64,000 bases of DNA from Alphaproteobacteria bacterium SO-S41 (lineage in GTDB: Bacteria; Pseudomonadota; Alphaproteobacteria; Micropepsales; Micropepsaceae): positions 1,364,001-1,428,000 of the forward strand of contig AP024629.1 in the NCBI GenBank assembly GCA_019670725.1, in the 5' to 3' direction. Each line of letters starts with the position of its first letter. Positions within the stretch are counted from its first letter, which is position 1. Positions 18,331 through 29,251 of this stretch are shown piece by piece. Below the pieces are notes generated by a model. That model did not search any database. It was not told the origin of the DNA and was given only the letters and a program-made list of their open reading frames with translations. Both the position numbers and the translations under genes were made by a program.

Positions 18331-18948
18331 ATGACCAAGCGCCTTGAGGCGAAACACAAGATTTCGCGTCGTATCGGCCAGAATCTCTGGGGTACGTCGA
18401 AGAGCCCCACCAACAAGCGCGAATCCGGCCCCGGCCAGCACGGCGCGCGCCGTAAGAACAAGATCTCGGACTTCGGCATTCAGCTGCGCGCCAAGCAGAC
18501 GCTGAAGGGCTATTACGGCAACATCACCGAGCGCCAGTTCCGCAAGATCTTCGCCGAGGCGAACCGTCTGCGCGGCGACACCGGCGAGAACATGATCGGC
18601 CTGCTCGAGCGCCGCTTGGACGCGACGCTCTATCGCGCCAAGTTGGCCCCGACCCCGTTCGCCGCCCGCCAGATCGTGAGCCACGGCCACGTCAAGGTGA
18701 ACGGTAAGCGTCTCAACGTCGCCTCGGCGCTGCTGAAGCCCGATGACGTGATCGAGATCTCCGAGAAGGCCCGCAACATGGCGCTGGTCATCGGCGCGAC
18801 CCAGTCGCCCGAGCGCGACGTGCCCGATTACCTGTCGGTCGACGCCGCCCGCGGCACGATCAAGCTGGTGCGCACGCCGAAGCTGGCCGAGGTGCCCTAT
18901 CCGGTTCAGATGAACCCGAACCTGATCATCGAATTCTACTCGCGTTAA
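18331..18948 (+). CDS. rpsD: 30S ribosomal protein S4
   Basis: The complete 205-residue S4, a primary 16S rRNA-binding protein that nucleates 30S assembly. The N-terminal zinc-less domain starts [14 protein letters not shown]. The S4 RNA-binding domain includes [15 protein letters not shown] (near residues 110-125), and the chain ends in NLIIEFYSR. It is a single-gene unit here, as in many alphaproteobacteria, followed by a strong terminator. Confidence 0.98.
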   Translation: MTKRLEAKHKISRRIGQNLWGTSKSPTNKRESGPGQHGARRKNKISDFGIQLRAKQTLKGYYGNITERQFRKIFAEANRLRGDTGENMIGLLERRLDATLYRAKLAPTPFAARQIVSHGHVKVNGKRLNVASALLKPDDVIEISEKARNMALVIGATQSPERDVPDYLSVDAARGTIKLVRTPKLAEVPYPVQMNPNLIIEFYSR

Positions 18949-18972
18949 TTCGCGACCCAGGACTCGGCAGCA

Positions 18973-19000
18973 CGCCCGCATCGCGAGATGCGGGCGTTTT
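18973..19000 (+). terminator. Intrinsic terminator of rpsD
   Basis: CGCCCGCATC-GCGA-GATGCGGGCG is a perfect 10-bp stem with a 4-base loop followed by TTTTGCTTTG, 24 bases after the rpsD stop. Confidence 0.92.
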
Positions 19001-19062
19001 GCTTTGTCACGCGGAACCTCACTGACGGGTTGACGTTTCCTCAGTAGCCAGAGGAGGCCCCG

Positions 19063-19551
19063 ATGACGCACGACAATGAGAACGAAGCCGACCGCAAGGT
19101 CTGGAAGCTGATGGACGACATCGGCACCTGCATGCTCGTCACCCGCGTCGGCGAGGAGATGCATTCGCGTCCCGTCGCCGCCTATTCGCGGCGCGAGGAG
19201 AACACGATCTACGTTATGACCGATGTCAGCGGTCACAAGGACGACGAGATCGCCGCGCAGCCGATCGTCAATCTCTCCTTCGCCAGCCCGAGCGCCAATT
19301 CCTATGTGTCGCTGAAGGGCAAAGCGGCGGTTACGAACGACCGCGCCAAGATCAAGGAATTGTGGAACGCCTTTGCGAAGGCGTGGTGGGACGGACCGGA
19401 AGATCCGCGCATCCGCCTACTGAAGATCGAGCCGCTGCAGGCCGAATATTGGGACAGCCCCGGCCGCATGGTCGCCGGCGCGATCATGCTGTTCAACGCA
19501 GTCACCGGCAAAAAGGCCGATGTCGGCGAGAACCGCAAAGTCGCGATGTAA
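19063..19551 (+). CDS. Pyridoxamine 5'-phosphate oxidase-family (general stress protein 26-like) protein
   Basis: A 162-residue split-barrel flavin-binding protein. The segments CMLVTRVGEEMHSRPVAAY, NTIYVMTDV and the C-terminal EYWDSPG match the PNPOx-like general stress protein family. These bind FMN or F420-type cofactors and are often stress-linked; the substrate is unknown. It has AGAGGAGG ahead of the ATG at 19063. It converges on the next gene across a terminator hairpin. Confidence 0.85.
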   Translation: MTHDNENEADRKVWKLMDDIGTCMLVTRVGEEMHSRPVAAYSRREENTIYVMTDVSGHKDDEIAAQPIVNLSFASPSANSYVSLKGKAAVTNDRAKIKELWNAFAKAWWDGPEDPRIRLLKIEPLQAEYWDSPGRMVAGAIMLFNAVTGKKADVGENRKVAM

Positions 19552-19557
19552 AAGCAA

Positions 19558-19582
19558 AACGGCCGGGCAATGCCCGGCCGTT
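19558..19582. terminator. Bidirectional terminator between convergent genes
   Basis: AACGGCCGGGC-AAT-GCCCGGCCGTT is a perfect 11-bp stem with a 3-base loop, followed on the plus strand by CTTCTTTG and on the minus strand by TTGCTTTT. Confidence 0.88.
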
Positions 19583-19602
19583 CTTCTTTGTCAGGTCGCT
19601 GG

Positions 19603-20121
19603 TTATTGCGGCTTGTAGCCCGCGATGCCTTCGGCCAGCCACTTGCGCAGCGAGCCGGCGCCGCCGGTGATGTCGTCGATCTGCCAGCCCTCGCGCAGGG
19701 CCTTCAGGGCATAGGTCACCGTTCGCGTTTCGGCTCCCAGCTTGTACGAGGCCTCGACGGTTGCCGTCGTAGCGTCCTTCGCTGTGGTCTTGGTGGCAAC
19801 CTCGACCTTCGGGTCCCATTCCTGGCTGTCCCAGATGACGTTGCCGTCGATGATGGGCTCGGGAATGTCGTAGGCGGTCTTGTAGAGCGCGAGCAGGTCG
19901 GGCGTGAAATGGGCCAACACGACGCTGTCCAGCGTCGCAGCGCCGAGCTCCGGCGAGACGGACTCCGATTCCGCCAGCGTGTCGTAAAGGCTCTTTACGA
20001 AAATCTCGGGCGCGACGCCTTGGGCGGCCTCGACGGGCGGCGGCGGCGGCGCGTTGGCGTAGATGGGCGTGGTCAGCAGGAGCGCGAAGGCGAGCGCGCT
20101 CGACAGTTTGGTGATGGACAT
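19603..20121 (-). CDS. Secreted DUF3828-like protein, paralogue 1
   Basis: A 172-residue exported protein (signal peptide to about residue 24, then a PPPPP stretch). Conserved features shared with the gene at 20220-20777 include FVKSLYD, FTPDLLALYKT, a DSQEWDPK-type segment and TATVEASY. The pattern resembles DUF3828 (NTF2-like, unknown function), but the family assignment is tentative. Both genes are on the minus strand with a hairpin between them, a tandem duplication. Confidence 0.72.
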   Translation of the reverse strand: MSITKLSSALAFALLLTTPIYANAPPPPPVEAAQGVAPEIFVKSLYDTLAESESVSPELGAATLDSVVLAHFTPDLLALYKTAYDIPEPIIDGNVIWDSQEWDPKVEVATKTTAKDATTATVEASYKLGAETRTVTYALKALREGWQIDDITGGAGSLRKWLAEGIAGYKPQ

Positions 20122-20141
20122 GGTGATCTCCCCGGCAGCAA

Positions 20142-20166
20142 GCAGCCGCCCAACATGGGCGGCTGC
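20142..20166. other. Stem-loop between the tandem DUF3828-like genes
   Basis: GCAGCCGCCCA-ACA-TGGGCGGCTGC is a perfect 11-bp stem with a 3-base loop, upstream of the 19603-20121 gene. No T-run follows on the minus strand, so termination is uncertain; it could tune relative expression or stabilise mRNA. Confidence 0.55.
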
Positions 20167-20219
20167 GATATTTTAAGTTGTCCGGCGCGGCAGCGCTCGC
20201 GACGTAATGACGCTTCCCG

Positions 20220-20777
20220 TTAGGGTGTGACGCCGTTCTCTTTCAGCCCGACGCCGATCATCTGGCGAATGCCGCCGCCATGGGTGTCGTTGACGTCGTC
20301 GATCAGCCAGAGGCCGGTCTTGGACTTCTTGAGCGAGAAGGTGATGACGCTGCTGGCGCCGAAGCTCGGGACGGTCGCCTCGACGGTCGCCGAGGTGTCG
20401 TCCTGCTTGACGGTCTTGGTGGTGACCGTGCCGGGCTTGGTGTCCCAGTCCTGTGCCATCATGAACATGTCGGCGTCGACCACCGGCTCGTCGAAGCCGA
20501 CGACGGTCTTGTAGAGCCCAAGGAGTTCGGGCGTGAAGTAATAGAGGATGATGTGCGAGGTCGTGTTGCGGCCCAGGTCGGCGCGGATGCCCTCGGCGGT
20601 CAGCTTCACGTCATAGACGCTTTTGACGAAGACATCGGGCGTGCCGCGGTTGTCGGGCTCGGCGAGATTGTCGTCGACGGCGGCGGTGGCCGCTTCCTGC
20701 GGCGGAACATCGGCCCAGGCGGGCGCGGCGGCGAGAAGCGTGACGGCCAGGGCGGCCGAAATTCTGGACAGCGACAT
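20220..20777 (-). CDS. Secreted DUF3828-like protein, paralogue 2
   Basis: A 185-residue exported protein. I choose the ATG whose first base is 20777, giving the signal peptide SLSRISAALAVTLLAAAPAWA behind AGGGGTTCCC; a longer start is possible but lacks a signal. It shares FVKSVYDVKL, FTPELLGLYKT, DWDTK and TVEATV with its downstream neighbour. The C-terminal half ends in WLIDDVNDTHGGGIRQMI. Function unknown; NTF2-like folds often act as periplasmic binding or scaffold domains. Confidence 0.72.
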   Translation of the reverse strand: MSLSRISAALAVTLLAAAPAWADVPPQEAATAAVDDNLAEPDNRGTPDVFVKSVYDVKLTAEGIRADLGRNTTSHIILYYFTPELLGLYKTVVGFDEPVVDADMFMMAQDWDTKPGTVTTKTVKQDDTSATVEATVPSFGASSVITFSLKKSKTGLWLIDDVNDTHGGGIRQMIGVGLKENGVTP

Positions 20778-20797
20778 AGGGAACCCCTGAAAGCGAA

Positions 20798-20822
20798 ACG
20801 GCCGCACAGAGCGTGCGGCCGT
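20798..20822 (-). terminator. Intrinsic terminator of grxD
   Basis: ACGGCCGCAC and GTGCGGCCGT form a perfect 10-bp stem with a 5-base loop; the minus strand continues with TTTCGCTTT. It lies about 40 bases after the grxD stop. Confidence 0.82.
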
Positions 20823-20860
20823 CAGCAATAGTCGTCGTCGATTGCGGCGTCTGCGTGGCG

Positions 20861-21199
20861 TTACGCCGCCTGCTCCAGCTTCACGCCCTTTTCTTCAAGG
20901 AACGCGCGGAGTTCGCCGGTTTCGAACATTTCGCGGATGATGTCGCAGCCGCCGACGAATTCGCCCTTCACGTAGAGCTGGGGGATCGTCGGCCAGTTCG
21001 TGAACTCCTTGATCCCGTTACGGATTTCGGGGTCCGCGAGGACGTTCACGTCCTGGAAGTCGACGCCCAGGTGACCCAGGATCTTGGCGACGGTCGCCGA
21101 GAAGCCGCATTGCGGGAAGGACTGGGTGCCCTTCATGAAGACGACGACGTCGTTGGCGTCGATCGTGGACTGGATGCGTTCGAAGACCGGATTGCTCAT
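20861..21199 (-). CDS. grxD: Monothiol glutaredoxin
   Basis: A 112-residue monothiol glutaredoxin (Grx4 type), which carries and delivers [2Fe-2S] clusters with glutathione. The CGFS active site begins at Cys31, and the [19 protein letters not shown] glutathione-binding segment is intact. It lies directly downstream of a bolA gene; Grx4-BolA heterodimers act in iron sensing and cluster trafficking. Downstream of purL-bolA is its usual place in alphaproteobacteria. Confidence 0.97.
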   Translation of the reverse strand: MSNPVFERIQSTIDANDVVVFMKGTQSFPQCGFSATVAKILGHLGVDFQDVNVLADPEIRNGIKEFTNWPTIPQLYVKGEFVGGCDIIREMFETGELRAFLEEKGVKLEQAA

Positions 21200-21237
21200 C
21201 GGATGAGACTTTCCCTGAAGCGGACTGCCACTCTTAT

Positions 21238-21471
21238 CTATTTGGGGACGGCGGTGGTCAATGCCAAGGCGTGCAGTTCACCCCCCATCCGCCCGCCCAG
21301 GGCGTCGAACACCAGCTTGTGCTGGGCGACCCGGGTCTTGCCGGCAAAGGCGGTCGAGGTGACGTGGGCGGCATAGTGGTCGCCGTCGCCGGCGAGGTCG
21401 GTGATCGTGACCTCGGCGCCGGGCAGGGCGGCCTTGATGAGGTGCTCGATATCGGCGGCGTTCATGGGCAT
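21238..21471 (-). CDS. bolA: BolA-family protein
   Basis: A 77-residue BolA/IbaG-type protein, the usual partner of monothiol glutaredoxin. The fold is recognisable from [16 protein letters not shown], the [11 protein letters not shown] segment with its conserved His, and [14 protein letters not shown]. The start is at 21471 or, two codons on, 21465; longer frames are not conserved. The conserved Cys of some BolA proteins is absent here, so His residues would ligate a cluster. Spacing to grxD is 38 bases, consistent with one transcript. Confidence 0.93.
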   Translation of the reverse strand: MPMNAADIEHLIKAALPGAEVTITDLAGDGDHYAAHVTSTAFAGKTRVAQHKLVFDALGGRMGGELHALALTTAVPK

Positions 21472-21601
21472 GGCAAAACCGATCTGACGGGACGTGACCA
21501 ATATAGGCCGCTTAGGCGCATTCCGCGAGGCTGGTTCCATCCGTCCAAGACGAGGCACGGTCGGCGCGCTAGGGTTGCACGTTCTTGCAGGAGACCCCGT
21601 C

Positions 21602-22012
21602 ATGAAGCCCGTGCAGTTCACCTCCGCGCTGCGGTATCGCGATCCGGAGGCGGCGATCGCCTGGCTGATCGCGGCATTCGGGATGCGGGCGCATTTCGTG
21701 GCGCGGGCGGGTGAGGCGGCGGATGCGCCGGTCGTGCATGCGCAGATGAAGCTCGGTGACGCGATGGTGTTCGTGGGACCGGACCACGAGAATGACGCCT
21801 ATGGCATGCGGACGCCGCTGGCGCTGAACGGCACCAACCAGTGCATCTGCATCGCGCTGGAGGACGTCGAGGGCGCCTTCGTGAGGGCCACGGCGGCGGG
21901 TGCTACGGTCATCACCGCGCCGCGCGACACGCCCTATGGCGCGCGGGAGTTCTCGGTGAAGGATCCCGAGGGCCATGTCTGGTCCATCGGGAATTACTGG
22001 GGCGAGCCTTAA
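21602..22012 (+). CDS. VOC-family (glyoxalase/bleomycin resistance-like) protein
   Basis: A 136-residue vicinal-oxygen-chelate protein. Two beta-alpha-beta-beta-beta modules are visible: SALRYRDPEAAIAWLIAAFG at the start and FSVKDPEGHVWSIGNYWGEP at the end. The ATG at 21602 follows AGGAGA. This PhnB/glyoxalase-like subgroup includes dioxygenases and resistance proteins; the function here is unknown. It is divergent from bolA with 130 bases between. Confidence 0.85.
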   Translation: MKPVQFTSALRYRDPEAAIAWLIAAFGMRAHFVARAGEAADAPVVHAQMKLGDAMVFVGPDHENDAYGMRTPLALNGTNQCICIALEDVEGAFVRATAAGATVITAPRDTPYGAREFSVKDPEGHVWSIGNYWGEP

Positions 22013-22024
22013 CCCGCCTCAGGG

Positions 22025-22549
22025 CTACTTCTGCGCGGCGATGGCGTCGAAGTCGATCTGCTCGAAGACCGAACGCATGATGGGCTTCAGCGTGTCGCCG
22101 AAGAGCGGCGTGACCGTCACGTAGCGCGACGGGCTGACGATCATCAGATACTTGGCGTTGGTGACGACGGGCGAGGAGAAGCTGAGCGCGTTGCGGCCGG
22201 CGATCTGGTTGATCTCGGCGGCGGCCTTGTTCGCCTCCTTGGGCTCGTCGAGCATCTTCTGGAACTTGGCGACGTCGGCGTTCGAGAAGGTGATCTCGAC
22301 CGAGAAGCTGTCGGTGGTCGGCGCCGAATAGGTCTGCGCGACGACGGAGCGCTCCTTGCCGGTGACGGTGGTGGCGGGCGCCGCGGTGAAGCCCTTGGGC
22401 GCGGCGGGCAGCAGCGCGACGAACTTCGCCAGCGTCGCCTGGTCGACCATGGCTTCTTCCATGGCGGGGGCGGAGGACTTGCCGTCGCCGCAGGCGGCGA
22501 GCGGAACGGCAAGCAGCAGGGCGGCGACGAGGGCGCGGACGGATTTCAT
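22025..22549 (-). CDS. Putative lipoprotein of unknown function
   Basis: A 174-residue lipoprotein with a strong signal: LLAVPLAACGDGK places the lipidated Cys at about residue 20. The mature protein alternates hydrophobic and polar strands (SYSAPTTDSFSVEITFSNA type segments) and has a helical stretch KMLDEPKEANKAAAEINQI. I recognise no family. GGGGAGAG precedes the ATG whose first base is 22549. The VOC gene converges 12 bases away with no terminator in between. Confidence 0.72.
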   Translation of the reverse strand: MKSVRALVAALLLAVPLAACGDGKSSAPAMEEAMVDQATLAKFVALLPAAPKGFTAAPATTVTGKERSVVAQTYSAPTTDSFSVEITFSNADVAKFQKMLDEPKEANKAAAEINQIAGRNALSFSSPVVTNAKYLMIVSPSRYVTVTPLFGDTLKPIMRSVFEQIDFDAIAAQK

Positions 22550-22623
22550 GAAACTCTCCCCAGACGATCGGTTTTCGATCTTGCCGCGATGATCATCCGA
22601 GTCCGCTCCGGTGTCGAGCCTGA

Positions 22624-24852
<2,229 letters not shown>

Positions 24853-24974
24853 GGCGGGGCTTCTAGCGGGTGGGAGCGATTCAAGCCAGATCAGGAAATC
24901 GGCCCTGCGCAGGTTTCCGGCTGTGGGGTGGAATTGATCCGGGAATTTTTTTGGGGTGTACCCCCCTGGGCGGC

Positions 24975-25637
24975 TCAATGCGCCGGGCGGCCGGCGCGGA
25001 TTTCCGCGGCTGCGGCAGCGGATCGAACCGCGCCACGGCATTCGAACGTCGACTCCACTGTGTTGTTCATCTCGGTCCCTATCCCTGTCCTGCCGCCATC
25101 GGCGTTCGATATAGCAGAAATAGGAAAATAATCAAGACTTGGGATCGCGCAGGATGCCATGTGCTCGACCACCCAGAGGCGCTGAGCGTCGGTGTCGGGG
25201 ACCGTGACGTGCCGGGCGGTGTGGATGCGCTCGAACGCGGTGTTGGGATCCACCCCTGCGGCGACGAGGACGGCGGCGGCGATGAGGGCCGAGCGGCCGA
25301 TGCCGGCGCGGCAATGGATGAGGACAGCTTTGCCCGCCGCGATCTCGTCCCGCAGGCGTCGCGCGAGGGCGGCGGCCTTGATCGCGTTGGCGGGGACACC
25401 ACGGTCGGGAATCGGGAAGTCGTCAAGCTGGATGTCGTGCCGCGCACAGGCCGATGCCTGGGCGGCGAGTTTCAGCTCATGGATCTCGTGCGGCTCCAGC
25501 AGGCGCACGATGCGGTCAACGCCGTCGCTGCGGCAGTCTGCGATCGCGGCATCGAGATCGTCGCCGCCCAGCGGCCGGGGCGCGATGGCGAGGCGGCCGG
25601 AAAGCGGCGTGTCGATCCAATAGAGGCGGGCGCGCAT
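24975..25637 (-). CDS. Dual-specificity/tyrosine phosphatase-like protein
   Basis: A 220-residue protein phosphatase with the PTP signature [10 protein letters not shown]: nucleophile Cys109 and phosphate-binding Arg115. A likely general acid is Asp78 in DFPIPDRG. The fold matches small atypical dual-specificity phosphatases, usual length about 165-180 residues. The last 45 residues (after WVVEHMASC) look unlike the catalytic domain and may be an extension created by loss of a stop. Targets are unknown. It sits between purL and cargo genes on the same strand. Confidence 0.8.
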   Translation of the reverse strand: MRARLYWIDTPLSGRLAIAPRPLGGDDLDAAIADCRSDGVDRIVRLLEPHEIHELKLAAQASACARHDIQLDDFPIPDRGVPANAIKAAALARRLRDEIAAGKAVLIHCRAGIGRSALIAAAVLVAAGVDPNTAFERIHTARHVTVPDTDAQRLWVVEHMASCAIPSLDYFPISAISNADGGRTGIGTEMNNTVESTFECRGAVRSAAAAAEIRAGRPAH

Positions 25638-25669
25638 GAGGCTAGACGTCGTTCAGGCCGCGCGTGGGA

Positions 25670-26320
25670 TCATCGGCGGTCGATGATCTCGCCGCTGCGG
25701 TCGGCGGTGAGCTTGGGGTCGGTGCAGACATTCTGCCGCCTGATCTCCTCGCGCGGGCGGTCGCCCAGCACGATGCGTATGTCGTAGAGGCAGTCCGCGG
25801 TCGGCAGGACATAGGTGTTGGTCGACTTGATGCGGATGTTCTGGCGGCTCTCCAGCGTCACGTCCGCGCCCCAACGATCGGCGGTGCCCGGGGCGAGGAA
25901 GAGACCGCGGATGACATCGCCGGTGCCGTTGACGAGGGTGAGCGTGGCCGGCTTGCCGTCGGCGGTCTGACCGCCGCCCGGGACGGGCGTCTTCCAGAGG
26001 CCGAACATCGCCTCGCGGACCAGCACGCGGGCGGTTCTTGTGGCGGGGTCGATCCACACCTCGCCGTCGATGGCGATGCCGTCGCCTTCCGTGCCGCCCG
26101 GGCCGGCGGCGGGCAAGGCGGCGGTCGAGGCCGGGTCCACCGTGTAGGTCTGGAACTGGCCGGCGAGCCGGTTCTCGACGACGACGCTGTAGGTACCGGG
26201 CGGGCAGGGCGCGCGGACGCAATAGATCGGGGTGTAGCTGACCTGAAACCGCCCCTCGACATGGATCGGCTGGGCCGGGTCCGACGACAGCGCGGCGGCG
26301 AGAATGGCGAGGGCGATCAT
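25670..26320 (-). CDS. Hypothetical secreted protein
   Basis: A 216-residue protein with a short signal-like start (MIALAILAAALSSDPAQP). I choose the ATG whose first base is 26320, behind GGAG, over a TTG four codons earlier. Features include a Cys-containing RAPCPPGTYSVVVEN segment, a DGEVWIDPATR turn and a C-terminal SGEIIDRR. No family recognised; beta-rich. It lies between the phosphatase and saccharopine dehydrogenase-like genes on the minus strand. Confidence 0.68.
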   Translation of the reverse strand: MIALAILAAALSSDPAQPIHVEGRFQVSYTPIYCVRAPCPPGTYSVVVENRLAGQFQTYTVDPASTAALPAAGPGGTEGDGIAIDGEVWIDPATRTARVLVREAMFGLWKTPVPGGGQTADGKPATLTLVNGTGDVIRGLFLAPGTADRWGADVTLESRQNIRIKSTNTYVLPTADCLYDIRIVLGDRPREEIRRQNVCTDPKLTADRSGEIIDRR

Positions 26321-26389
26321 GTCCGGCTCCAAAGCAACTGTGGCTGAAGACGAACACGCAAAAGCGGCGCGAAAGCGGCCAGCGCCTTC

Positions 26390-28063
26390 CTAGCGCCGTT
26401 TCAGGCGGCCGCGATAGCGGACGATGAGGCCGGTGAGCGGGTGGCTGATCTCGACATGGAAACGAAAGGCGCCGTCCTTCTCCGCTTCGAAGGAATTGGA
26501 GCGCGGGGCGAGCCAGAGGGGCAGGGGAATGCCGAGGAGGCGCCAGTGCCGGATGACGAGGCGGAGGCCGGCCTCCTCGACGACCAGCGCCATCGCGAAG
26601 GTCATCGCGCCGAAGCGCTCGACGAGCAGGCGATCCCAGCGGCCGGCGCCGGCATATTGGCGGCTGGAGAAGGTGTAGGGGCCGAAGCGGCGGGTCCAGG
26701 TTTCGACGCCGGCCGTCTCGTCGAAGCGGACGGTGACGGGGATGTCCTTTGCCGCCGGCGGGAAGCCCGCGATCCACGCCCCGAGATGGCCGAGCGGGTT
26801 GCGGCCGCGTTCGACGGTGGCGACGCCCTCGGCGAGATCGCCTTCGTGGATGGCGCGGATGGCATAGGGCAGGCGCTTCCAGGCCTCGCCGAGCAGCGTG
26901 GGGTAGAGGCGCTGAGGCGATGCGGCGTCGTCGCAAAAGCCGGTGGTGATGCGGCGGCCGTCGAACAGTGCCTCGTAATCGGCAAGCTCGAGTTCGGCGG
27001 TGGCGGCGCGGGCGCCGGGGGCGGGCACATGGCCGTCCAGATGTTTGCGGACGAGCGCCTCGACGGCCATGGAGGGGATCAGTGGGCCGTCATCGCCCTC
27101 GGCGAGCATGTGCCACGAGCGGCGGGCGGGCGCGCCGCGGGAGTCGCGGCCGGCGATGCGCACAAACATGCCGCCGCGATGTTCGCCCCAGCGCAGGCGA
27201 TTGGTCGACCAGTGCATGAGCCCTGCCATGAAGGTGAGCGGCGGCAGGAGGCGCAGGCGCACCAGCCAGGCGCAGGCGATGAGCGCGCGATGCAGGATGG
27301 CGGGCACGGGGCCGGCGCCCATCCAGACCGTGCGGGCGTTCGGCCAGAGCTGCTGGAGGGCCCGGAGGTCGGGGACGTCGACGAGCGAGAAGAGCGTCGA
27401 GGTCAGCGGCAGCGCGCCGGGCGGGGCGATGGTGACGCGGGCGTGGTCGGTGAAAGGATAAGCGGTGATGTCCTGGCCGTCGCGGCGGATGGGCGTCGGG
27501 CGGCCGGCATAGGAGGAGATGGCGCGGATGACATTGAGCCCGACGCCGGCATAGGGCGAGGGCGCGATGCCGCCCTCGATCGTCTCGATCCCGGCGAGGC
27601 CCTCGCCGAGGCGGCGGACGACGGCGGCGGTGAGGACCGGGAAGCTGGAGACGCCGGAGAGGACGAAGATGCCGGCCGCCTTCGCCGCCTCGTCATAGGC
27701 CGCGACGCCCGCGACGAAATCCGCGCCGTCGGCGAGATCGAGATAGGAGAGGCGCGCGCGGATGCAGGCCTCGATCAGGGCGAAGCCGGTGGCGCCATAG
27801 GCCTGGAACGGACCGCTGGCGTCGATGACGAGCTGGGGCGTGAGGGCGGCGAGCTGGGGGCCGAGATCGCCGTCGCGGTCGAAGGCGGCGGGAATAAGGA
27901 CGGCCTCGCCGGTGCGGCGGGTGGCGATATAGGCGCGCGCCTTCTCTGCCGAGCGGCCGGCGATGATGAGAACGATGCGCGGCTCGTTCTCCAGCAGCTC
28001 GACGATGCGGCCGCCGAACGTGCCGTAGCCGCCGACGATGAGAATGCGCAGCGGATCGCTCAT
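26390..28063 (-). CDS. Saccharopine dehydrogenase-like oxidoreductase with DUF4166 domain
   Basis: A 557-residue fusion. The N-terminal part (1-350) has the Rossmann motif VGGYGTFGGRIVELL of saccharopine dehydrogenase-like NAD(P)-binding proteins. The C-terminal part (about 390-555) matches DUF4166, with LPYAIRAIHEGD and HWRLLGIPLPLWLAP. The reaction is unknown. Its start overlaps the stop of the upstream DCC-family gene by 4 bases, and this pair recurs in other proteobacteria, suggesting a joint role in redox or envelope chemistry. Confidence 0.83.
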   Translation of the reverse strand: MSDPLRILIVGGYGTFGGRIVELLENEPRIVLIIAGRSAEKARAYIATRRTGEAVLIPAAFDRDGDLGPQLAALTPQLVIDASGPFQAYGATGFALIEACIRARLSYLDLADGADFVAGVAAYDEAAKAAGIFVLSGVSSFPVLTAAVVRRLGEGLAGIETIEGGIAPSPYAGVGLNVIRAISSYAGRPTPIRRDGQDITAYPFTDHARVTIAPPGALPLTSTLFSLVDVPDLRALQQLWPNARTVWMGAGPVPAILHRALIACAWLVRLRLLPPLTFMAGLMHWSTNRLRWGEHRGGMFVRIAGRDSRGAPARRSWHMLAEGDDGPLIPSMAVEALVRKHLDGHVPAPGARAATAELELADYEALFDGRRITTGFCDDAASPQRLYPTLLGEAWKRLPYAIRAIHEGDLAEGVATVERGRNPLGHLGAWIAGFPPAAKDIPVTVRFDETAGVETWTRRFGPYTFSSRQYAGAGRWDRLLVERFGAMTFAMALVVEEAGLRLVIRHWRLLGIPLPLWLAPRSNSFEAEKDGAFRFHVEISHPLTGLIVRYRGRLKRR

Positions 28064-28515
28064 GCGAGGAACCGTCCGGCATCGGCGGGGTCGGGCATAA
28101 GACAGGTCTCGCGCGCCCCGAACCAGGCGATGCGGTTGAGCGCGACGCGGTCATAGAGCCAGTCCGCGATCGCGCGCGGCAGGACACGGCCCACGGCGAG
28201 CAGCGACCACGGGAAGCAGAGACGCGCGAAGATGCGCAGGCCCCCGGCGGATTTGGGATAGAGGCGGCCGTTCTCGATCAGCAGGCTGGAGACGGGATCG
28301 GTGGGATCGAGCCCGTAATGGCGGCAGAGCGCGATGCCCAAGGGCGACTGCACGGTCGTCATGCGGAAGACGCGCCGGCGGTCGCGCCGCAGCACCAATT
28401 GGGCGAAGCGCGAGCAGAAGACGCACATCCCGTCGAAGACGATGAGCGGGCGGTCGTCGGGAAACGGCGGCACGTCCGGATCGGCGCGATAGCTGTAAGG
28501 CTCCCTGGGCGTCAT
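28060..28515 (-). CDS. DCC-family thiol-disulfide oxidoreductase (YuxK-like, DUF393)
   Basis: A 151-residue protein with the family hallmark FDGMCVFCSRF: the DxxCxxC pair is Cys31/Cys34. The remainder is a short thioredoxin-like scaffold with a hydrophobic C-terminal helix region (WSLLAVGRVLPRAIADWLYD). DCC proteins are predicted thiol-disulfide oxidoreductases; the substrate is unknown. Translationally coupled to the downstream saccharopine dehydrogenase-like gene. Confidence 0.85.
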   Translation of the reverse strand: MTPREPYSYRADPDVPPFPDDRPLIVFDGMCVFCSRFAQLVLRRDRRRVFRMTTVQSPLGIALCRHYGLDPTDPVSSLLIENGRLYPKSAGGLRIFARLCFPWSLLAVGRVLPRAIADWLYDRVALNRIAWFGARETCLMPDPADAGRFLA

Positions 28516-28538
28516 GGCTTGAGTGTAGCAGTCAAAGC

Positions 28539-28568
28539 CGTGGATGGTCCGCCTTCGCGGACTATGAC
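28539..28568. repeat. Half copy of the palindromic repeat family (copy E)
   Basis: This 30-base hairpin arm is nearly identical to the right half of the element at 51919-52000 (three differences). Only one half is present, between the DCC gene and purQ. Confidence 0.75.
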
Positions 28569-28585
28569 AGTGACGCGGCGCGCTT

Positions 28586-29251
28586 CTACCCCACCGCGCC
28601 GGCGAGGCTTTCGAAGAAGCGGCGGCCGGTCTGGTTGAAGGCGATGTCGTCCACGTGGCGCTCGGGGTGGGGCATCATCCCCATGATGGTCTTCGTCTCG
28701 TTGAAGACGCCGGCGATGTTGCGGATCGAGCCGTTGGGGTTGTCGAGATAGCGGACGGCGACGCGGCCCTCGCCTTCGAGGCGGTCGAGGGTGGCGTCGT
28801 CGGCGAAGAAATTGCCCTCGCCATTGGCGACGGGGATCGAGATTTCCTCGCCCGCCTCGTAGCGGTTGGTGAAGATCGACTGGCTGTCCTCGACGCGGAT
28901 CGCGACGGGGCGGTTGACGAATTTGAGGCCGGCATTGCGCAGGAAGCCGCCGGGCAGGAGGCCGCATTCGGCGAGGATCTGCCAGCCGTTGCAGATGCCG
29001 AGAATGGGCGTGCCGGCCTTGGCGCGTTCCACCACGGTCTGCATGATCGGCGAGCGGGCGGCCATGGCGCCGCAGCGCAGATAATCGCCGTAGGAAAAGC
29101 CGCCGGGCAGGACAATGAGGTCGAGATCGGCAGGCACGTCGGTATCGCCGTGCCAGAGCATCTGGGTCTTCTTGCCGGTCACGAATTCCAGTGCGGTCGC
29201 GGCGTCGCGATCGCAGTTGGAGGCGGGGAAGACGACGACGGCGGCTTTCAT
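28586..29251 (-). CDS. purQ: Phosphoribosylformylglycinamidine synthase, glutamine amidotransferase subunit PurQ
   Basis: A 221-residue class I glutamine amidotransferase domain that supplies ammonia to PurL. The nucleophile is Cys87 in GICNGWQIL (usually GICNGFQ), and the catalytic His/Glu pair sits in [11 protein letters not shown] near the C-terminus. It overlaps the racemase gene's end by 4 bases. It is separated from purL by several non-purine genes, so it may depend on read-through or internal promoters. Confidence 0.97.
   Translation of the reverse strand: MKAAVVVFPASNCDRDAATALEFVTGKKTQMLWHGDTDVPADLDLIVLPGGFSYGDYLRCGAMAARSPIMQTVVERAKAGTPILGICNGWQILAECGLLPGGFLRNAGLKFVNRPVAIRVEDSQSIFTNRYEAGEEISIPVANGEGNFFADDATLDRLEGEGRVAVRYLDNPNGSIRNIAGVFNETKTIMGMMPHPERHVDDIAFNQTGRRFFESLAGAVG

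Noticed and set aside
24930-24975. Terminator around the GGGGTGTACCCC palindrome
   Set aside because: The T-run precedes rather than follows the stem on the plus strand, and the minus strand has A-rich sequence after it.
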